Below are positions 7,835 through 16,362 of a stretch of 24,443 bases of DNA, in pieces. Position 1 is the stretch's first letter; each line of letters begins with the position of its first letter. The position numbers and the translations under genes were made by a program. Source of the DNA: JBNGDW01 sp049975325 (GTDB taxonomy: Bacteria; Cloacimonadota; Cloacimonadia; JGIOTU-2; JBNGDW01); the NCBI GenBank assembly GCA_049975325.1, contig JBNGDW010000014.1, forward strand, positions 1 to 24,443. Direction: 5' to 3'. Below the pieces are notes generated by a model. It worked only from the letters and a program-made list of their open reading frames with translations. It ran no database searches and was not told the origin of the DNA.

Positions 7835-10513
7835 ATGAGAAAGAAAATGCTTATTTGGTTGCCATTAACTATCTTATTTACTTCGGTCTATCTCACTGCA
7901 ACAGATTTTCACCCTCTGCACATTCTGCATAGTGAACATATAGATTCTGCCTTAGCAAAAATAAAGATGGAAAGGCAAGACATTACACTTAATCTGATTG
8001 ATAAGCCGGATACATTTCGGCTTCAGCTTATAAACCGATTGTTCAATAAGCCATTGGCAACATTTAATGTCTGCGATTCTATCGCCGAGTATCATTTTAA
8101 ACACCTCACTCATCTTGATTCATTGCTTATTTTTAACAGCCAACTTCTGGATATTGATATAGGTATAAATAAACCTTCCAAGACTACGCCCCAGGAGAAT
8201 ATTCTACATCTGGAATCCCTCCACCCTGTTAACCAAGAAATCATCCGACAAAGTCTGGCTCTATTACCAACGATCTTTGAAAAGATTAATCACGCCTTTC
8301 AGCCATTTACAGATGAGGAGCGAAATTTTCTTGAAGAGTATGGGAGAGAATATTTTGAACAAGACGAAGATGTGCAAGATAAAACATTGCGAGAGATAAA
8401 CGAGTCGGAAGAAAAATCACGAGATATTAATAAAAAATTGGGAGAATACGCAGCGAAAATTGATCAAAAAAGTTTGATAGAAGCCGCTCTGGCAGCAATA
8501 GACCTCATTATCACTATAGATAATTTGCTCTCCTCAACCTCAGATTCCCTCTATACCGATGACCACTTCTTCTATCCCACACAATACGGAGATATTCTGA
8601 TCAATCCCAAAGAGAGACTCCCACTTGACCAAGCCGTAATAATTATTGATTATGGAAGCGATAATACTTACCATCTCAAGGAAACAAATACATTTCGTCT
8701 TATTCTGGATTATGGAGGCAATGACAAGTATATTGGTGAGAGTTTTTGTCAGGGTGGTGGCTACTGGGGCGTTGATATATTGATTGATTTTGCAGGGGAT
8801 GATCTCTATTACGCAAAAAATCATGCACAGGGAAGTGGCTATTTTGGCATAGGAATTCTTTGCGATTTAGCCGGGGATGATACATATAAAGGTGAAAATA
8901 TGGTACAGGGGGCAGGTGCTTTTGGTATTGGCCTCTTATGTGACTCTACCGGAAATGACCTATATGAATGCTGTCTTTCCAGCCAGGGCTTCGGCTACAC
9001 AGGGGGATTTGGCGGACTGATAGATGGGAATGGAAATGATAATTACATTGTACAACAAAAACATGTCGATATTCTCCGCTATGATGAGCATTTTGAAAGT
9101 CTTTCACAGGGAGCCGGCTTTGGTATCCGTCCATACTATTCGGGAGGAATCGGCATCCTCGCTGATCAAAAAGGAAATGATAATTATCTTTCTGATATCT
9201 TTGGCCAGGGTGTGGGGTATTGGTATGCCATAGGAGGATTAATAGACAAAGATGGACACGATCGCTATCTCTCACACCAATATGCGCAAGGAGCAGGCAT
9301 TCACCTTGCTTTTGGTGTGCTGATAGACTACAATGGAAATGATAACTATGCAGCCAAAGGTGTATCTCAAGGATGTGGTCATGACTATGCCTTTGGAGGT
9401 CTATACGATTTTTGTGGTAATGATAACTATATATGCTACGACCTTTCACAAGGTGGAGGCAATGCTAATGCAATAAGTGTTTTTATCGATGCTTATGGAG
9501 ATGATGGTTACATCGCTAAAAGAGCAAATACTATGGGATATTCTGATAAGAGACGAGGATTTGGCTACATCGGATTATTCCTGGACATGCGGGGGAATGA
9601 TTATTATGGCTCACCTCTGGGCGGCAACAATCAATACTGGATACATTCAACCTATGGTATTGGTATTGATTCAGAAAATGCTTATCTTGATTCTCTCGTT
9701 ACACAAAAGGAGTATGATATGGAACCCGCGGATGAGCCTATTGGCTTTGATATAGAAACTCTTTTTATGCAAGCCTCGGCAGCTTCTCAGAAGTTTCAGT
9801 ACCTTGTTCAACCTGCCCGGGAGCGTATTGTGGCTATGGGAGATTCAGCAATGTCGTTTCTCGTTGAAAAGCTGGATACAGAAAGTGCCCGAGAACAACA
9901 TACACTTATTGCAATTATTCCTGAAATAGGAAAACCTGCGCTACCATATCTGGAAAAGGTGCTAAGCGATTCTATTCCAGAAAAGATACCTATAACGCTT
10001 CTCCTCTTGGGCAAAATTAAGGAAGAAAAGAGCTTTCAAAGCATTGCAAAATATACTCAAGTTTCAAATCCCTCTTACAGGGTGACAGCAATTAAGGCAT
10101 TAGGTGATCTGGGAAGTCCTCAGGCTATCCCACTCCTTATTTCTGGACTTCGGGATAGTATAGTTGCTGTCCGCCGCGAAAGCGCTATTGCTCTGCAAAA
10201 AATACCTTCAGAAAAAGCTATTCTACCCTTAATAGATGCTACGAATGATGAGTTTCAAGAGGTACGATATGCGGCGGAAGAGGCACTTATAAGTATAGGC
10301 GAGACTGCGGACTCCTATGTACAAAAAATGTATCCCACTTCTACTCTCAGGAGTAAAAAACATCTTATTAGTTATTGTGCAAAAGTTTTGACTAATTCCA
10401 ATTACCAATTTCTGGAACTCCTCTCACACGAGGAGGATAATGAAGAACTCCTGAAGCATGTCTTTGATGCCAAATCTGCCTATTATAACAAGGACATTTC
10501 TTGTCCAAAATAG
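7835..10513 (+). CDS. Exported GNDxY-repeat protein with C-terminal HEAT repeats
   Basis: I do not recognise this 892-residue protein as a named family. A signal peptide-like start (MRKKMLIWLPLTILFTS) suggests export. Residues about 30-265 are helical with no motif I know. Residues about 289-610 hold some eleven tandem units of 26-27 residues (two longer), consensus hydrophobic-x-x-D-x-x-G-[ND]-D-x-Y, then 6 residues, Q-G-x-G, then 5-6 residues to I/F-G. They read like turns of a beta-solenoid, with acidic loops that could bind calcium (inference). Residues about 669-830 are HEAT/PBS-type helical repeats, for example YRVTAIKALGDLGSPQAIP and AVRRESAIALQKIPSEKAI. The ATG at 7835 is preferred over GTG 7829 because AAGGAG (7824-7829) lies 5 nt upstream. 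A surface or periplasmic scaffold or adhesion role is possible but unproven. Confidence 0.9.
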   Translation: MRKKMLIWLPLTILFTSVYLTATDFHPLHILHSEHIDSALAKIKMERQDITLNLIDKPDTFRLQLINRLFNKPLATFNVCDSIAEYHFKHLTHLDSLLIFNSQLLDIDIGINKPSKTTPQENILHLESLHPVNQEIIRQSLALLPTIFEKINHAFQPFTDEERNFLEEYGREYFEQDEDVQDKTLREINESEEKSRDINKKLGEYAAKIDQKSLIEAALAAIDLIITIDNLLSSTSDSLYTDDHFFYPTQYGDILINPKERLPLDQAVIIIDYGSDNTYHLKETNTFRLILDYGGNDKYIGESFCQGGGYWGVDILIDFAGDDLYYAKNHAQGSGYFGIGILCDLAGDDTYKGENMVQGAGAFGIGLLCDSTGNDLYECCLSSQGFGYTGGFGGLIDGNGNDNYIVQQKHVDILRYDEHFESLSQGAGFGIRPYYSGGIGILADQKGNDNYLSDIFGQGVGYWYAIGGLIDKDGHDRYLSHQYAQGAGIHLAFGVLIDYNGNDNYAAKGVSQGCGHDYAFGGLYDFCGNDNYICYDLSQGGGNANAISVFIDAYGDDGYIAKRANTMGYSDKRRGFGYIGLFLDMRGNDYYGSPLGGNNQYWIHSTYGIGIDSENAYLDSLVTQKEYDMEPADEPIGFDIETLFMQASAASQKFQYLVQPARERIVAMGDSAMSFLVEKLDTESAREQHTLIAIIPEIGKPALPYLEKVLSDSIPEKIPITLLLLGKIKEEKSFQSIAKYTQVSNPSYRVTAIKALGDLGSPQAIPLLISGLRDSIVAVRRESAIALQKIPSEKAILPLIDATNDEFQEVRYAAEEALISIGETADSYVQKMYPTSTLRSKKHLISYCAKVLTNSNYQFLELLSHEEDNEELLKHVFDAKSAYYNKDISCPK
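8699..9667 (+). repeat. Tandem array encoding about 11 GNDxY/QGxG units
   Basis: Protein-level tandem repeat inside the preceding gene. Unit starts can be read as LILDYGGNDKY, ILIDFAGDDLY, ILCDLAGDDTY, LLCDSTGNDLY, GLIDGNGNDNY, ILADQKGNDNY, GLIDKDGHDRY, VLIDYNGNDNY, GLYDFCGNDNY, VFIDAYGDDGY and LFLDMRGNDYY. The fifth and the last two units are lengthened. A degenerate unit, IIIDYGSDNTY, precedes them. The DNA copies have diverged, so this is an old array and not a recent slippage product. Confidence 0.9.
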
Positions 10514-10610
10514 CAGGGGGTATTCGGTTCATAATTACGAAATGGCTGTTCTGAAAATGTCCTACTGTATATCGCTTGATTTAGGGTAGAATATTCATTT
10601 TACACAAAAA

Positions 10611-10637
10611 TTGACATATATAAATTTATCTAAAAAA
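10611..10637 (+). promoter_or_regulatory. Possible panD promoter
   Basis: TTGACA at 10611-10616 is a perfect -35 box in the 157-nt gap before panD. The -10 region is an A/T run (AAAAAT at 10633-10638, 16-nt spacing) that fits only loosely. A promoter is expected here because the panD-panC-glmS-recO run starts at 10671, but the -10 assignment is not firm. Confidence 0.35.
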
Positions 10638-10670
10638 TTTATAAAATTCTGAATATTAGGAGTATGATAT

Positions 10671-11033
10671 ATGTTACGCACGATATTGGTTGCCAAGATT
10701 CATCGTGCAACCGTTACAAAATGCGATCTTAATTATATTGGAAGTATTTCTATTGATAAAGAAATAATAGAAGAAGCAGGCATATTAGAAAATGAGCGAG
10801 TAGAGGTTTTTGATATTGATAATGGCAACAGATTTTCCACTTATGTCATAGCGGCTGCGGGGGGAAGCAAAGAAATAGGCATCAATGGTGCTGCTGCCCG
10901 GCTGGTGCATCCTGGTGATCGACTGATAATATTAAGTTATGGACATATGGAAGCAAAAGAAGCCCAGGCACATCAGGCAAAGATAGTTGTGCTAAATGAA
11001 AAGAATGAGATAATTTCGGCAATGGAAAAGTAA
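10671..11033 (+). CDS. panD: Aspartate 1-decarboxylase (PanD proenzyme)
   Basis: PanD decarboxylates aspartate to beta-alanine for pantothenate. The 120-residue proenzyme has the self-cleavage site G24-S25 (DLNYIGSISID), which generates the pyruvoyl group on the new N-terminal serine. Other family marks are K9-x-H11 (AKIHRATVT), VEVFDIDNGNRFSTYV, GSKEIGINGAAARLVHPGD with the stabilising NGAAA stretch, and RLIILSYGHM. Length is standard. ATG 10671 is preceded by AGGAG at 10658-10662. panC follows 5 nt after the stop, so both halves of the pantothenate condensation are made together. No panM/panZ maturation factor is seen; none is expected outside enterobacteria. Confidence 0.97.
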   Translation: MLRTILVAKIHRATVTKCDLNYIGSISIDKEIIEEAGILENERVEVFDIDNGNRFSTYVIAAAGGSKEIGINGAAARLVHPGDRLIILSYGHMEAKEAQAHQAKIVVLNEKNEIISAMEK

Positions 11034-11038
11034 TACAG

Positions 11039-11890
11039 ATGACTAAAGATGTGGAAATCATTCGTTCAATCTCTGATATGAAGGCTGAAATAAGCCGCTT
11101 AAAGGACCAACATAAATCTATCGGATTTGTTCCTACAATGGGCTGGTTGCATGAAGGCCATCTGAGTCTTATTCGGGCAGCGCGCAGAGAAAACCAAATA
11201 GTTGTAATAAGCATTTTTGTGAATCCAATGCAGTTTGGACCCCAAGAAGACTATGAGGAATACCCTCGTGACCTTAAACATGATACACAGGCGGCACAAA
11301 ATGAAGGAGTGGACTATATATTCTATCCTTCTGTTAAAGAGATGTACCCAGAAGATTTCCAAACAAAAGTTGTGGTTACGAAGCTCAAAAATTACCTTTG
11401 TGGCATCTCTCGCCCTACTCATTTTGATGGGGTGACAACTGTTCTTACAAAACTTTTCAATATTGTTGAGCCAGATAATGTCTATTTTGGCTTGAAGGAT
11501 GCGCAACAGGCATTAATTGTAAATCGTATGATCCAAGATTTGAACTTTTCTATAACACTGCATACGATGCCGATCATGCGTGAGCCTGATGGTCTAGCAA
11601 TGAGTTCACGAAATAAAAACCTTTCACCAAAAGAGCGTGAATCAGCCTTATCCCTGTATAAAGCCTTAATGCAGGCAAATAAAATGATAAAAAATGGTGA
11701 GACCAACCCCAACAAAATCAAAACCGCTATACGTGCTATTATTGCAAACCAGCCATTTACCAAGATTGATTATATTGAAGTGGTGAATTACAATAATCTG
11801 GAGCCTGTTAACAAAGTTGGTCCCAACACCCTGATTGCACTTGCAGTGTGGGTGGGCAAGGTACGCCTTATTGATAATATCTTGATTTAA
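11039..11890 (+). CDS. panC: Pantothenate synthetase (pantoate--beta-alanine ligase)
   Basis: PanC joins pantoate and beta-alanine using ATP through a pantoyl-adenylate. It belongs to the HxGH nucleotidyltransferase fold: GFVPTMGWLHEGHLSLIRAA near residue 30 carries the HEGH motif. ISIFVNPMQFGPQEDYEEYPR is the pantoate-binding signature, FDGVTTVLTKLFNIVEPD is the ATP/pantoate loop, FGLKDAQQ is the form of the usual GxKDxQQ, and REPDGLAMSSRNKNLSP contains the KMSK-equivalent MSSRN. At 283 residues it is full length. The start is 5 nt after panD with no strong Shine-Dalgarno, so translation is probably coupled. panB (ketopantoate hydroxymethyltransferase) is not in the window. Confidence 0.97.
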   Translation: MTKDVEIIRSISDMKAEISRLKDQHKSIGFVPTMGWLHEGHLSLIRAARRENQIVVISIFVNPMQFGPQEDYEEYPRDLKHDTQAAQNEGVDYIFYPSVKEMYPEDFQTKVVVTKLKNYLCGISRPTHFDGVTTVLTKLFNIVEPDNVYFGLKDAQQALIVNRMIQDLNFSITLHTMPIMREPDGLAMSSRNKNLSPKERESALSLYKALMQANKMIKNGETNPNKIKTAIRAIIANQPFTKIDYIEVVNYNNLEPVNKVGPNTLIALAVWVGKVRLIDNILI

Positions 11891-11904
11891 CAAGGAGGAG
11901 AAAG

Positions 11905-13743
11905 ATGTGTGGTATTGTTGGATATATTGGGGAAAAACAAGCCTTGCCGATTCTCATTGAAGGATTAAAAAGGCTTGAGTATCGCGGCTATGACTCTGCA
12001 GGCTTTGCTGTAATAAATAGTAAAAACAAGATAATAATCCATAAAAAAGAGGGAAAGATAATCGAATTAGAACAATCTCTTCCTAATGATAAAGATTTTT
12101 CATCTCATATTGGGATTGCCCATACTCGATGGGCAACACACGGCGAGCCAAATTCTATAAATGCTCATCCACACATAGGCTGTCAGGGAAAGATTGCTGT
12201 GGTGCATAATGGCATTGTAGAGAATTACCAAACATTACGCACAGGGTTAGAGGAGCGAGGACATAGATTTATAAGTGACACTGATTCAGAAGTATTAGCG
12301 CATCTTTTTGAGGAGTTTTATAAAGAAACAAAAAATCTACAGACAGCAGTGCGTTACAGCCTTCAACTGGTTGAAGGGACATTTGGACTAGCAGCAGTAT
12401 GTGAGGATGAGCCAGACCACCTTGTGGCTGCAAGAAGGGGAAGTCCTCTTATTATAGGTATAGGCAATGGGGAAAACTTTGTTGCTTCGGACGCGGCAGC
12501 GCTTGTCGTGCACACAAGAAATGTAATCTATCTCCAGGATGACGAGACGGTTGAACTTACGCCTAATGATTTCTCGATTAAAACATTGGCAAATGTAAAG
12601 GTTGAGAGAAAGATAAGCGCGATAGACTGGGATATCTCAATGATTGATAAAGGAGATTTTGACCATTTCATGCTGAAAGAGATATTTGAACAGCCGTCTT
12701 CTATCGCAAATGCGTTCCGTGGTAGGCTGGTAGAGCAAGCCAGTACTGCAAGGTTGGGAGGCATTACACTTTCTCCAGACGAACTTAATCAAATCAAAAA
12801 TGTCTACATTGTGGCTTGTGGCACCTCATGGCATGCAGGGCTTGTCGGAGAGTATCTTCTAGAAAATCTTGCTCAAATCCCGGTAGAGGTTGAATATGCC
12901 TCAGAATTTCGATATAGAAACCCGGTTTTCCCGATGGGCTCTTTAGTAATCGTCATTAGTCAGTCAGGGGAAACAGCAGATACTTTAGCTGCGCTGCGAG
13001 AGGCAAAGGCACGAGGCGTAAAGGTTATAGGGATTACAAATGTAGTAGGAAGCACTATTGCCCGTGAGACAGACTTTGGGTCTTATATCCACGCTGGAAC
13101 TGAGATAGGGGTGGCTTCTACAAAGGCTTTCACTTCCCAGATTACTGTACTGTTCCTTTTTGCTCTCATGCTCGCCAGAATGCGAAATCTTTCGCCAGAA
13201 GATGGGGCAAAATATATCGTGGAACTACGAACAATTCCCCATAAAGTGGAAAAAATTCTGGAAGACAACGACAAAATTCGTAGTATTGCCCAACAATATA
13301 GTAAGGTCACTAATGCACTCTATCTTGGTAGAGGCTACAATTATCCTGTAGCATTGGAAGGTGCACTAAAGCTTAAAGAAATTTCCTATATCCACGCTGA
13401 AGGATATCCTGCTGCGGAGATGAAACACGGACCGATTGCATTAATTGACGAAAATATGCCCACCATAGTTATTGCACCTGATGATTTTGTATATGAAAAG
13501 ATAAAAAACAATATTCAGGAAGTGCGGACTCGGAAGGGGAAAATAATTGCAATCACAAATGATGGCTGCCAGGGCATTGAAGAACTCGCTGATCATGTTA
13601 TTTATATTCCTTCCACTCTACCGCCGCTTACTCCACTCCTGACTGTTATCCCCCTCCAGCTCTTCGCCTATCATATGGCAGTGCTTCGTGGCTGTAATGT
13701 AGACCAGCCAAGAAATCTTGCCAAAAGTGTAACTGTAGAGTAG
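11905..13743 (+). CDS. glmS: Glutamine--fructose-6-phosphate aminotransferase (isomerizing)
   Basis: GlmS makes glucosamine-6-phosphate, the entry point to UDP-GlcNAc, peptidoglycan and lipopolysaccharide. At 612 residues it matches the family. The class II glutamine amidotransferase domain (1-240) starts MCGIVGYIG, leaving Cys as the N-terminal nucleophile after Met removal. It includes RWATHGEPNSINAHPH and NGIVENY. Two SIS sugar-isomerase domains follow, with ACGTSWHAG, VIVISQSGETADTL, STKAFTSQ and ALKLKEISYIHAEGYPAAEMKHGP. The end, LAKSVTVE, is the canonical C-terminus. AAGGAGGAG at 11892-11900 drives translation. The 14-nt gap to panC excludes a glmS ribozyme here, so feedback must work differently. 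Confidence 0.98.
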   Translation: MCGIVGYIGEKQALPILIEGLKRLEYRGYDSAGFAVINSKNKIIIHKKEGKIIELEQSLPNDKDFSSHIGIAHTRWATHGEPNSINAHPHIGCQGKIAVVHNGIVENYQTLRTGLEERGHRFISDTDSEVLAHLFEEFYKETKNLQTAVRYSLQLVEGTFGLAAVCEDEPDHLVAARRGSPLIIGIGNGENFVASDAAALVVHTRNVIYLQDDETVELTPNDFSIKTLANVKVERKISAIDWDISMIDKGDFDHFMLKEIFEQPSSIANAFRGRLVEQASTARLGGITLSPDELNQIKNVYIVACGTSWHAGLVGEYLLENLAQIPVEVEYASEFRYRNPVFPMGSLVIVISQSGETADTLAALREAKARGVKVIGITNVVGSTIARETDFGSYIHAGTEIGVASTKAFTSQITVLFLFALMLARMRNLSPEDGAKYIVELRTIPHKVEKILEDNDKIRSIAQQYSKVTNALYLGRGYNYPVALEGALKLKEISYIHAEGYPAAEMKHGPIALIDENMPTIVIAPDDFVYEKIKNNIQEVRTRKGKIIAITNDGCQGIEELADHVIYIPSTLPPLTPLLTVIPLQLFAYHMAVLRGCNVDQPRNLAKSVTVE

Positions 13744-13759
13744 GCAGCAAACAATCTGT

Positions 13760-14536
13760 ATGGCAAACCGAATTGAGAAGTGTAATGCCTTTGCTCTACG
13801 GATCGTAAACTATAGCGATACAAGCCAGATTGTTAAATTCTTTTCTGATAAATTTGGCCATCTGGATGTAATTGCGAAGGGAAGCCGAAATCCTAAAAGC
13901 CCTTATTATGGGGCGCTACAACCCCTTGCTGAATACGAGATTGTAATATATAAAAAAGAAACAACCCTTTCCCTCCTTAAAGAACTCAGCATAATTCAGG
14001 ATAGCTTTGGACTTATAGATAATTTAGAAAAGTCAGCATGTGCATTCGCCGGTGGAGAACTTTACCTACAACTTCTTTTCGAAACGCATGAGTATAAAAA
14101 ATTCTATGACCTATTTAAGCAGTATACTGCTTATCTACAAAGGATAAATAAAAATTTTATCGTGATTTTCTGGCGATTTTTACTTCGTATCCTTGTCCTG
14201 TTAGGTTATTCTATACAGCTAAAACAATGTACAATCTGCAAAGAGCGGAATCCGAAGAAATTTTATGGCTTATCATTCGTACGAGAAGGAATCATCTGTG
14301 TAACATGCGCCCAGAAAAATTCTACAAAAAATATCCTAAAATGTAGTCAGGAATGTATTGATCTTCTGACTTCTTTGAAAACAATTGGCGAAAAATTGGA
14401 TTCTCTGCAACTCTCCCCATCCCTTATAAAAGAAATAAATACAGTGTTGAGATTATATCTTGAATATCATCTTCATCATAAGATTCATCTGAGAAGTTTG
14501 GACATCTACCACAACTTTAACACATATAAAACTTGA
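13760..14536 (+). CDS. recO: DNA repair protein RecO
   Basis: RecO helps load RecA onto SSB-coated single-stranded DNA in the RecF pathway. The N-terminal OB-fold (1-80) has the family pattern NAFALRIVNYSDTSQIVKFFSDKFG, VIAKGSRNPKS and LQPLAEYEIVIYKKE, then LLKELSIIQ. The helical C-terminal domain contains a zinc-binding set C157-x-x-C160 and C180-x-x-C183, with FYGLSFVREGIICVTC between. At 258 residues it is complete. It starts 16 nt after glmS, so it is probably part of that transcript. The start lacks a clear purine-rich Shine-Dalgarno. Confidence 0.92.
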   Translation: MANRIEKCNAFALRIVNYSDTSQIVKFFSDKFGHLDVIAKGSRNPKSPYYGALQPLAEYEIVIYKKETTLSLLKELSIIQDSFGLIDNLEKSACAFAGGELYLQLLFETHEYKKFYDLFKQYTAYLQRINKNFIVIFWRFLLRILVLLGYSIQLKQCTICKERNPKKFYGLSFVREGIICVTCAQKNSTKNILKCSQECIDLLTSLKTIGEKLDSLQLSPSLIKEINTVLRLYLEYHLHHKIHLRSLDIYHNFNTYKT

Positions 14537-14605
14537 CGACAATTTTTGAAAAAGTATTGAATTACAATAATAATTATAATAATAAAGAATAGCAGGAGTG
14601 AATAT

Positions 14606-14968
14606 ATGATAAAAAATAGTAAGGGATTTTCTATTTTTTCCGTAATTAGTATCATTGCTTTTGCAGCTTTGGTCTTTATATTGCTTATCCCCCAATTTTA
14701 TAATGTACGAGCTAAGGAAAAGGAAGACCAGTGCATCAAGAATATGCAACGAATTGAAAGGGCAATCGAAAAGTATATGTCAGAAAGGCAGCAATCTTTT
14801 GTAGGAGATCTTGTGGAACTCGTTAGAACCGGATATCTACCCCATGCATATGAATGCCCTGAGAACGGGGTGGGAGATAAATATATCGCAAGCGGAGATT
14901 ACGAGACCGGAGAGATAACTGTAAAATGTCCTAATGAGGAGGAATTCCCGGGACATAAGTTGCCTTAG
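14606..14968 (+). CDS. Type IV pilin-like / pseudopilin protein
   Basis: This is a 120-residue protein with a class-III-like N-terminus: a short basic leader ending KG, then FSIFSVISIIAFAALVFILLIPQF, and an amphipathic helix (MQRIERAIEKYMSERQ). That matches prepilins cleaved after Gly7 by PilD. The residue five past the cut is Ser instead of the usual Glu. The small globular tail, VRTGYLPHAYECPENG with a second VKCPNEEE, has the CP...Y...CP pattern of short minor pilins or pseudopilins in which a disulfide closes the C-terminal loop. AGGAG lies upstream of ATG 14606. It stands alone, without other secretion or pilus genes, so whether it serves type II secretion, a type IV pilus or DNA uptake is open. 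Confidence 0.65.
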   Translation: MIKNSKGFSIFSVISIIAFAALVFILLIPQFYNVRAKEKEDQCIKNMQRIERAIEKYMSERQQSFVGDLVELVRTGYLPHAYECPENGVGDKYIASGDYETGEITVKCPNEEEFPGHKLP

Positions 14969-15083
14969 TTAATTTAATAAAACCTGATATATACCAGCAT
15001 ACACACATGGTAGAGGGAAACCCCTCTTCGGAATGGGTTTGAAAGACATCGGACTCAGCATAAAACAATTATAAGGGTAAAAA
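14969..15083. other. Intergenic boundary between housekeeping and accessory blocks
   Basis: This 115-nt gap holds a short hairpin, AGAGGG (15012-15017)/CCCTCT (15022-15027) with a 4-nt loop. It also has two copies of CAGCATA (14995-15001 and 15056-15062), a heptamer that recurs at the other gene boundaries up to 21596. TTGAAA (15039-15044) with TAAAAC (15061-15066) at 16 nt could be a promoter for the next gene. No T-run follows the hairpin. Confidence 0.4.
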
Positions 15084-16193
15084 ATGAATGCCATAATTAA
15101 ATGTATTGAAGACCTTCGGATGAAATTGGATAAACACCGAAAAGATGACTTAAAAGAATATCCAACGCGAACAATATTTGTAGACCCATTGCTTCAAGCT
15201 CTTGGCTGGGATTGGGATGTGAGAGATCCAGACGAAGTGGAACTTGAGTACCCGACTATTGATGGAAAATCCGTTGACTATGCACCTAAAATAAACCGCA
15301 AATCAGTTCTATTCATAGAGGCGAAAGCGTTAAATGATCCACTTACAGATGTCAAAGCCATTACACAAGTAGTTGGTTACGCTGCTAATGCTGGTGTTGA
15401 ATGGTGCATTCTTACTAATGGTGTTAACTACAAAGTTTATCACAGTACCGAGAGAGCGGAGGCTCCTGATAAACTACTTTTTGAAATTTCTCTTGATCCA
15501 AAAGAAACCGAGGGCATGTCGATTCAGCAAGTTGCAGAACAATTTGCACGTTTCTCACGTGATGCAATGGCTAAAGGTCTACTTGACGAGATTGGTGAAC
15601 AAATCTTCACCACAGGAAAGATAAGAAAAGCTTTAGACAAACTTTTTATGGAACCTCCCAACACACTGATTAGACTTATACGCTCAACCATTGGAGATGA
15701 CACCATCAAACCAACGCAAGTTAAGAAAGCTCTCAAGAGACTTTGGCCCCAAACATCAGAGATTGATATCCCCTCAACTTTTGGTGTAGAGCCTACACCA
15801 CTTACGAGAACTAAAGTGGGAGGTAAAGAGTATAGTGAGGAACATCACCTAAAAGGAAAACCACAAGAAGTGGTAGAATTATTTCGGACAATTGATAAAT
15901 TTTGTAGAGAGTTTGATCCAACTGCGGTTCAAAGAAAGTATCTCGCCAAGTATGTCAGATATTCACATGGAAAAAATATCTTTTGTTGTGTTCACACTCA
16001 GAAAAGTGGGCTTCGTGTTTGGTTGAAGTTAAATTATTCGGATTTAGAAAGCCCACCTCAATATGTTCGTGATGTTTCAAACATTGGACATTGGGGAGTT
16101 GGCGATGTGGAACTCGCAATTGATAGCCTTCAAAGATTTCAAAGTGCCAAGGGTTTGATACAAAAATCATTTGAAGAAAACAGATTAAAATGA
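15084..16193 (+). CDS. HsdR_N-type PD-(D/E)xK nuclease with C-terminal DUF5655-like domain
   Basis: The N-terminal 150 residues match the type I restriction HsdR nuclease domain. YPTRTIFVDPLLQALGWDW leads to the catalytic set D65 (VDYAPK), E79-x-K81 (LFIEAKAL) and a trailing ITQVVGYAANAGVEWCILTNG with the conserved Gln. There is no helicase: the protein ends at 369 residues. The C-terminal ~110 residues (AKYVRYSHGKNIFC to IQKSFEENR), with RDVSNIGHWGVGDVELAI, resemble the DUF5655 domain often attached to such stand-alone nuclease domains. No hsdM or hsdS is present, so it is not a type I system. It is probably a solitary defence- or repair-related nuclease (inference). The attC-like element begins about 8 nt after its stop, and restriction-modification genes follow. 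Confidence 0.8.
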   Translation: MNAIIKCIEDLRMKLDKHRKDDLKEYPTRTIFVDPLLQALGWDWDVRDPDEVELEYPTIDGKSVDYAPKINRKSVLFIEAKALNDPLTDVKAITQVVGYAANAGVEWCILTNGVNYKVYHSTERAEAPDKLLFEISLDPKETEGMSIQQVAEQFARFSRDAMAKGLLDEIGEQIFTTGKIRKALDKLFMEPPNTLIRLIRSTIGDDTIKPTQVKKALKRLWPQTSEIDIPSTFGVEPTPLTRTKVGGKEYSEEHHLKGKPQEVVELFRTIDKFCREFDPTAVQRKYLAKYVRYSHGKNIFCCVHTQKSGLRVWLKLNYSDLESPPQYVRDVSNIGHWGVGDVELAIDSLQRFQSAKGLIQKSFEENRLK

Positions 16194-16200
16194 ACACTTT

Positions 16201-16317
16201 TGATAGCAGAGCATATCCGCTACTCCGCCATAGGCGGATTGCCCTTCCCACCAGAGGCGAACAGGCGGGACATTGCTCCCTACAGTCGGCAACGTCGTAT
16301 ACACCGGAAACGTTATA
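16201..16317 (+). repeat. attC-like recombination element, fullest copy
   Basis: A GC-rich, non-coding 117-nt element in AT-rich DNA. Its left side (TGATAGCAGAGCATA at 16201-16215, then a 23-nt block 16211-16233) aligns with the better left end at 18306-18338; the 23-nt block has one mismatch. Inside is the palindrome TCCGCCATAGGCGGA (16224-16238). Its right side carries CGTATAC (16296-16302), an 8-nt spacer and CGTTATAC (16311-16318). Using the 18306 copy, GCCTAAC, ATATACG, CGTATAC and GTTATAC fall in the order of the R''-L''-L'-R' boxes of integron attC sites, with L''/L' complementary. It could instead be a mobile REP/MITE-like repeat. No integrase is in the window. Confidence 0.45.
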
Positions 16318-16362
16318 CGAAACGGCGGCTTTAAGTAAGTCAAATACTTTAGAAGTAATAGT

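Noticed and set aside
11891..11904. glmS ribozyme
   Set aside because: Only 14 nt separate panC and glmS, far too little for the ribozyme.
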